A stretch of 64,000 nucleotides of DNA, taken from the NCBI RefSeq assembly GCF_018829635.1, contig NZ_JAHKKG010000008.1, positions 186,001 through 250,000 of the forward strand, read 5' to 3'. The notes below the pieces were generated by a model. That model made no database searches. It had not been told where the DNA came from and saw nothing but the letters and a program-made list of their open reading frames with translations. The stretch comes from Paractinoplanes bogorensis (GTDB taxonomy: Bacteria > Actinomycetota > Actinomycetes > Mycobacteriales > Micromonosporaceae). Within the stretch, counting starts at the first letter, position 1; each line of letters opens with the position of its first letter. This document shows positions 60,868 to 64,000 of the stretch, one piece after another. Both the position numbers and the translations under genes were made by a program.

Positions 60868-62850
60868 TCAGCGCATGTCGGCGGCCAGGCTCAGGCGCAG
60901 ATGGGCGTCGACCCAGCACTCGACCGCCTCGTCGCCCGGGTCTGGGCCGAGGCGGCCGGCGAAGGTCTTCAGCGCCGACCCGCCGTGCCGCAACCCGAGC
61001 GCGGTGAGTCTGCCCGCCGCCTCGCGCAGCCGCCCGGGCATCGTCGACGGGACGTGCAGCAGACCGCGGTGGGCGACCTCGGCGAGCAGGCCGAGACTCT
61101 CGTCCAGCGCCGCGGTCAGCGGGTCACCGTCGGCCGGCGCTGTCGTGCCCGGGTCAGCGGCATGTTCGGCCGGCAGCAGGTCGGGCACGACCACGGCATC
61201 GCCGACGGCGAAGCCGATCGGGTCGATGCGCACCCCACCGCCGCCGCGCCGGACACTGCCGGCGACGTAGCGGACCTCGCTGCTGGACAGTGCCGCGGCC
61301 ATGCTGTCCAACCGGCCCGGGGCGCAGGCGGCGTGCACCGCGGAGACGACAGCGGTGTTCCCGGCCGCGTCCGCGATCACCGCGTCGAGCCGCTGATCGC
61401 CGGGCGCGTAGCTGATTGTCTGCACCTCGGCGACCGGGATCACCCGAACCAGCTCGGCCTCGATCCGGGCACGGACCGGGCGCGGGGCGAGGGTGTCGAG
61501 TTCGGCCGCCAGCCCGGCCAGATCGGTGGCGACCAGCGCGCCGGGCAGATCCTTCCAGGAACCGCGGGCGTGCATGGCCTCGGTGCGGCTCAACCGGCGG
61601 GCGCCCAGGCGGACGGTCCGGCTGGCGCTGCGGACGGCCGACTCGGTGACCACCGCCCCGGCCGCGAGCGCACTCACCGACACCCCGCCGACGCGGCGTC
61701 CGGCCAGCACCGGGCCGGGGTCGTCGGTCTCGTACGCGCGCCGCAGCACCAGCACGCTCGCACTGTCCGCATGGGCCAGGTAGATGTCCACGACCCGTTC
61801 GGCGCCGACCGCGGACACGCGGCAGCCGAGCCCGTCCAGTCGGGCCCTGCGTAGCGGGGTCTCGGACGCCTCGTCGGTGCCCAGCACCCGCGATCGGAGG
61901 CTGGCCCCGCCGCCGATCACCGCGCGGTGCCGGGCGTGCAACTCGGCCAGATGATCGGCGAGCGCCTCCGGACGGTAGCGCGCCGACCGTTCCCGGTATG
62001 CCTCCAGTTGGGCGACCAGATCCTCCACGGCGAGCAGCGGCCACCGGAGCTGCCCGGCCTCGAGGCTGCGCCGCACGGTCGCGATGTCCGCGGCGAGGCC
62101 GTTGCCGACGTGCACCGCCCCCTCGCGCAGCACCAGCGCGGTCAGCTCCAGGGCGGCGTCCAACCCGGAACCGGACACCGTCGCGACCGCGGTGCCCCCG
62201 ACCTGAACCTGTACGTCGGCCTGTTCCGGCGCGACCCGGTCGGCGGCCCGGAAGGCCCACACCGCCAGCACGATCACATCGTCGCGCACCCCGGCCACGG
62301 CGTCACTGCGGGCAAAACCGAGATTTCCCGGTACGAGGAAACGTACGGTCGCCGTGGGCAACTCGACACTGGCGACGGGGTCACCGGCGCGGGACCGGTG
62401 CACGCGGGCGACGTATCCGGCGCGCTCGGTCCGCCGCGCGGCCACCATCATGCGGGCGCCGACCCGCCCCTCGAGCTCGTCGTCGCTGAAGTCTCCCGGC
62501 GACCAGGCCGCCGCGCCGGATGAGTCAGCATGATCGGCGGCGTCGGTGGGATCCGCTGTGGGCGCAGGTTCGGCCGAGGGCACAGCGGCGATCCGCTGAT
62601 AGGCGAGGACCAGGCCGACCACGTGGCGGCACGTCACGGTCGCGCCGCAGGTGCAGTGGGCGTCGCCCAGGCCGCCCGGTGCCAGGGTGGTCACCACACC
62701 GTCGTCGAAGACCGCCTCGACCGAGCCGTCCGGCGACTCGGCCACGGACGGCGGAGCCTTCTCGATCTCGCGGGCGGCGCGTTTGACCAGGCCGCGGTTG
62801 GTCAACTCGGCCAGCGTCTCCGGGGTCAGGGCCCGCAGGTCGGCCCTCAT
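60868..62850 (-). CDS. SWIM zinc-finger protein
   Basis: The 660-residue protein has an N-terminal SWIM motif (C66, C68, C74, H76 in CTCGATVTCRHVVGL) and a long predicted alpha/beta remainder without membrane segments. SWIM proteins of this length belong to a conserved bacterial module with a VWA protein, a MoxR ATPase and a DUF5682 protein. Its ATG overlaps the VWA stop (ATGA), so the two are translationally coupled. The motif suggests nucleic-acid or protein binding; the module's purpose is not settled. Confidence 0.82.
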   Translation of the reverse strand: MRADLRALTPETLAELTNRGLVKRAAREIEKAPPSVAESPDGSVEAVFDDGVVTTLAPGGLGDAHCTCGATVTCRHVVGLVLAYQRIAAVPSAEPAPTADPTDAADHADSSGAAAWSPGDFSDDELEGRVGARMMVAARRTERAGYVARVHRSRAGDPVASVELPTATVRFLVPGNLGFARSDAVAGVRDDVIVLAVWAFRAADRVAPEQADVQVQVGGTAVATVSGSGLDAALELTALVLREGAVHVGNGLAADIATVRRSLEAGQLRWPLLAVEDLVAQLEAYRERSARYRPEALADHLAELHARHRAVIGGGASLRSRVLGTDEASETPLRRARLDGLGCRVSAVGAERVVDIYLAHADSASVLVLRRAYETDDPGPVLAGRRVGGVSVSALAAGAVVTESAVRSASRTVRLGARRLSRTEAMHARGSWKDLPGALVATDLAGLAAELDTLAPRPVRARIEAELVRVIPVAEVQTISYAPGDQRLDAVIADAAGNTAVVSAVHAACAPGRLDSMAAALSSSEVRYVAGSVRRGGGGVRIDPIGFAVGDAVVVPDLLPAEHAADPGTTAPADGDPLTAALDESLGLLAEVAHRGLLHVPSTMPGRLREAAGRLTALGLRHGGSALKTFAGRLGPDPGDEAVECWVDAHLRLSLAADMR

Positions 62851-63968
62851 CGGGTCACGTGTTCGGCGACGAACGCGGCCAGCTCACCGGGGGTCATCGC
62901 CCCGACGGAGGCGCCCACGTCGACGAGTCGCTGGGCGGTGTCCCGGTCGTACGACGGGTTGGCCTGCTCGTCCAGGGCGGCCAGCCCGAGCACGATGGTT
63001 CCCTGTTCGCACAGCTCGCGCGTCGTCCGGATCAGCGAACCGACCGATCCGCCCTCGTAGAAGTCGGTGATCAGCGCGACGATCGTGCGCCGCGGCCGCT
63101 CGACCAGGCCGGCCGCGTACCGCATCGCCCGGCCGATGTCGGTGCCCCCGCCGAGCTGCACTTTCATGAGCAGCTCGACGGGATCGTCGACCTCGCTGGT
63201 CAGGTCGACCACGTCCGTGTCGAAAGCCACCAGGTGCGTCCGTACGCCGGGAAGGCCCCACAGACACGCAGCCGTGACCGCCGAATGGATCACCGAGTCG
63301 ACCATCGAGCCGGACTGGTCGACGAGCAGGATCACCTGCCACTGATCCACATGTTTGCGGGTGCGCGAATAGAAGTGCGGCGTCTCGATGTAGAGGCGCC
63401 GTTCGTCCGGCCGGTAGTGGCCCAGGTTGGCCCGCAGCGTACGGGTGACGTCGAAGTCGCGGGCCAGCTTCCACCGGCTCGGCCGGCGGTTGCGGCTGCC
63501 GGTGAACGCGACCCGCACCTCGGTGGCCATTTTCGCCATCAGGTCGCGGACCACCGCCTTGACGATGCGGCGGGCCAGGCGCAGCACGTCCGGATTCATC
63601 AGATGCTTCGTCTGCAGGACGGCCTTGAGCAGCGCCGGGTTCGGCTCGACCCGTTCCAGGACGGCCGGATCGGTGACGATGTCGTGGATCTCGTAGCGTT
63701 CGACCGCGTCGCGTTGCAGCCGCTCCACGGTCTCCCGCGGGAACAGCCGGGTGATCTCGTCGAGCCAGTCCACCGTGGTCAGCAGCGACGGCCCGTCGCC
63801 ACCGCTGCGCCCGGGCCGGCGCACGTCGCGGCGCTCCAGTTCACCGTCGCGGCCGTAGAGCCAGTCCAGCGCCGCGTCCCGCCCGGCGGCGCCCGAGCTG
63901 AGCGGCCCCAGTTCCGAGGCCGGGGCACCCAGTACCAGACGCCAACGTTCCAGTTCGGGGTCGGTCAT
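62847..63968 (-). CDS. VWA-domain protein of a SWIM/MoxR-type module
   Basis: The 373-residue protein has a helical N-terminus and a C-terminal von Willebrand A domain with a complete MIDAS start, VDQSGSM near residue 217, a Thr in GGGTDIGRAM and an Asp in LITDFYEGG. It resembles CoxE/DUF3520-like VWA proteins. GGGAGGAAG precedes its ATG, which overlaps the stop of a gene running in from the right edge (ATGA). With the SWIM gene downstream it forms the known VWA-SWIM pairing. Confidence 0.85.
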   Translation of the reverse strand: MTDPELERWRLVLGAPASELGPLSSGAAGRDAALDWLYGRDGELERRDVRRPGRSGGDGPSLLTTVDWLDEITRLFPRETVERLQRDAVERYEIHDIVTDPAVLERVEPNPALLKAVLQTKHLMNPDVLRLARRIVKAVVRDLMAKMATEVRVAFTGSRNRRPSRWKLARDFDVTRTLRANLGHYRPDERRLYIETPHFYSRTRKHVDQWQVILLVDQSGSMVDSVIHSAVTAACLWGLPGVRTHLVAFDTDVVDLTSEVDDPVELLMKVQLGGGTDIGRAMRYAAGLVERPRRTIVALITDFYEGGSVGSLIRTTRELCEQGTIVLGLAALDEQANPSYDRDTAQRLVDVGASVGAMTPGELAAFVAEHVTR

Positions 63969-64000
63969 GTGTCGGCTTCCTCCCGGCCGGTGAGGCCCTC
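63965..64000 (-). CDS. C-terminal end of the next upstream operon gene (partial)
   Basis: Only the last 11 codons and stop are in the window (GLTGREEADT before TGA). The stop overlaps the VWA start codon. From the known gene order of this module, a DUF5682 or MoxR gene is likely, but nothing in the visible residues shows it. Confidence 0.45.
   Translation of the reverse strand, partial: EGLTGREEADT

Overview
The window is high-GC actinobacterial DNA. GTG and TTG starts, ATGA overlaps, large SARP regulators, a DUF58/MoxR/transglutaminase operon and Rhs proteins all point to a filamentous actinomycete. I infer Micromonosporaceae (Actinoplanes-like); this is not proven by any marker here.

Layout. 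(1) 1-2199: end of a membrane protein, a NamZ/DUF1343 exo-muramidase and two small secreted proteins. (2) 2528-10910: a segment bounded by two copies of a ~93-bp tRNA-derived repeat. It holds a broken IS630-type transposase, a DUF4407 membrane GTPase with an overlapping WD40 protein, and a large SARP-ATPase regulator. (3) 10772-11259: six minus-strand tRNA genes (Arg, Phe, an odd CAA tRNA, Gln, Asp, Ser). (4) 11447-15707: hypothetical protein, oxidoreductase, TetR, photolyase-like protein, DUF2256/DUF3253 protein, DMT-type membrane protein. (5) 15704-26426: minus-strand genes, mainly a TPR/FN3, FN3, MoxR, low-complexity, DUF58 and transglutaminase-fold operon.

(6) 26617-~40366: an integrative element in tRNA-Leu(GAG). 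A large serine integrase reads into the antisense strand of the tRNA. A minus-strand operon carries an FtsK-like transfer ATPase, a DUF2637 membrane protein and small proteins. A plus-strand regulatory block has two paralogous HTH-DUF5919 proteins, a Pif-like Nudix protein and an HD protein. The distal end is AT-richer cargo: a reverse transcriptase, a two-TM SLATT protein and a restriction-nuclease/nSTAND3 NTPase. I read this as a phage-defence island. A 10-bp copy of the tRNA end lies just beyond it and may be the right attachment site.

(7) 40391-41445: decayed AbrB-like, ImmA/IrrE-like and serine-recombinase remnants, suggesting earlier integrations at the same tRNA. (8) 41665-55645: a 2,100-residue secreted repeat protein, a Rhs/YD-repeat protein ending in a predicted PD-(D/E)XK nuclease toxin, and two candidate immunity genes. 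(9) 55738-64000: lipoprotein, streptogrisin-type protease, a second SARP regulator with NB-ARC and TPR regions, and a SWIM-zinc-finger/VWA pair whose operon continues beyond the window.

The most interesting system is the RT-SLATT plus REase-nSTAND3 cargo of the element. The DUF4407-GTPase/WD40 pair between tRNA-derived repeats comes second.
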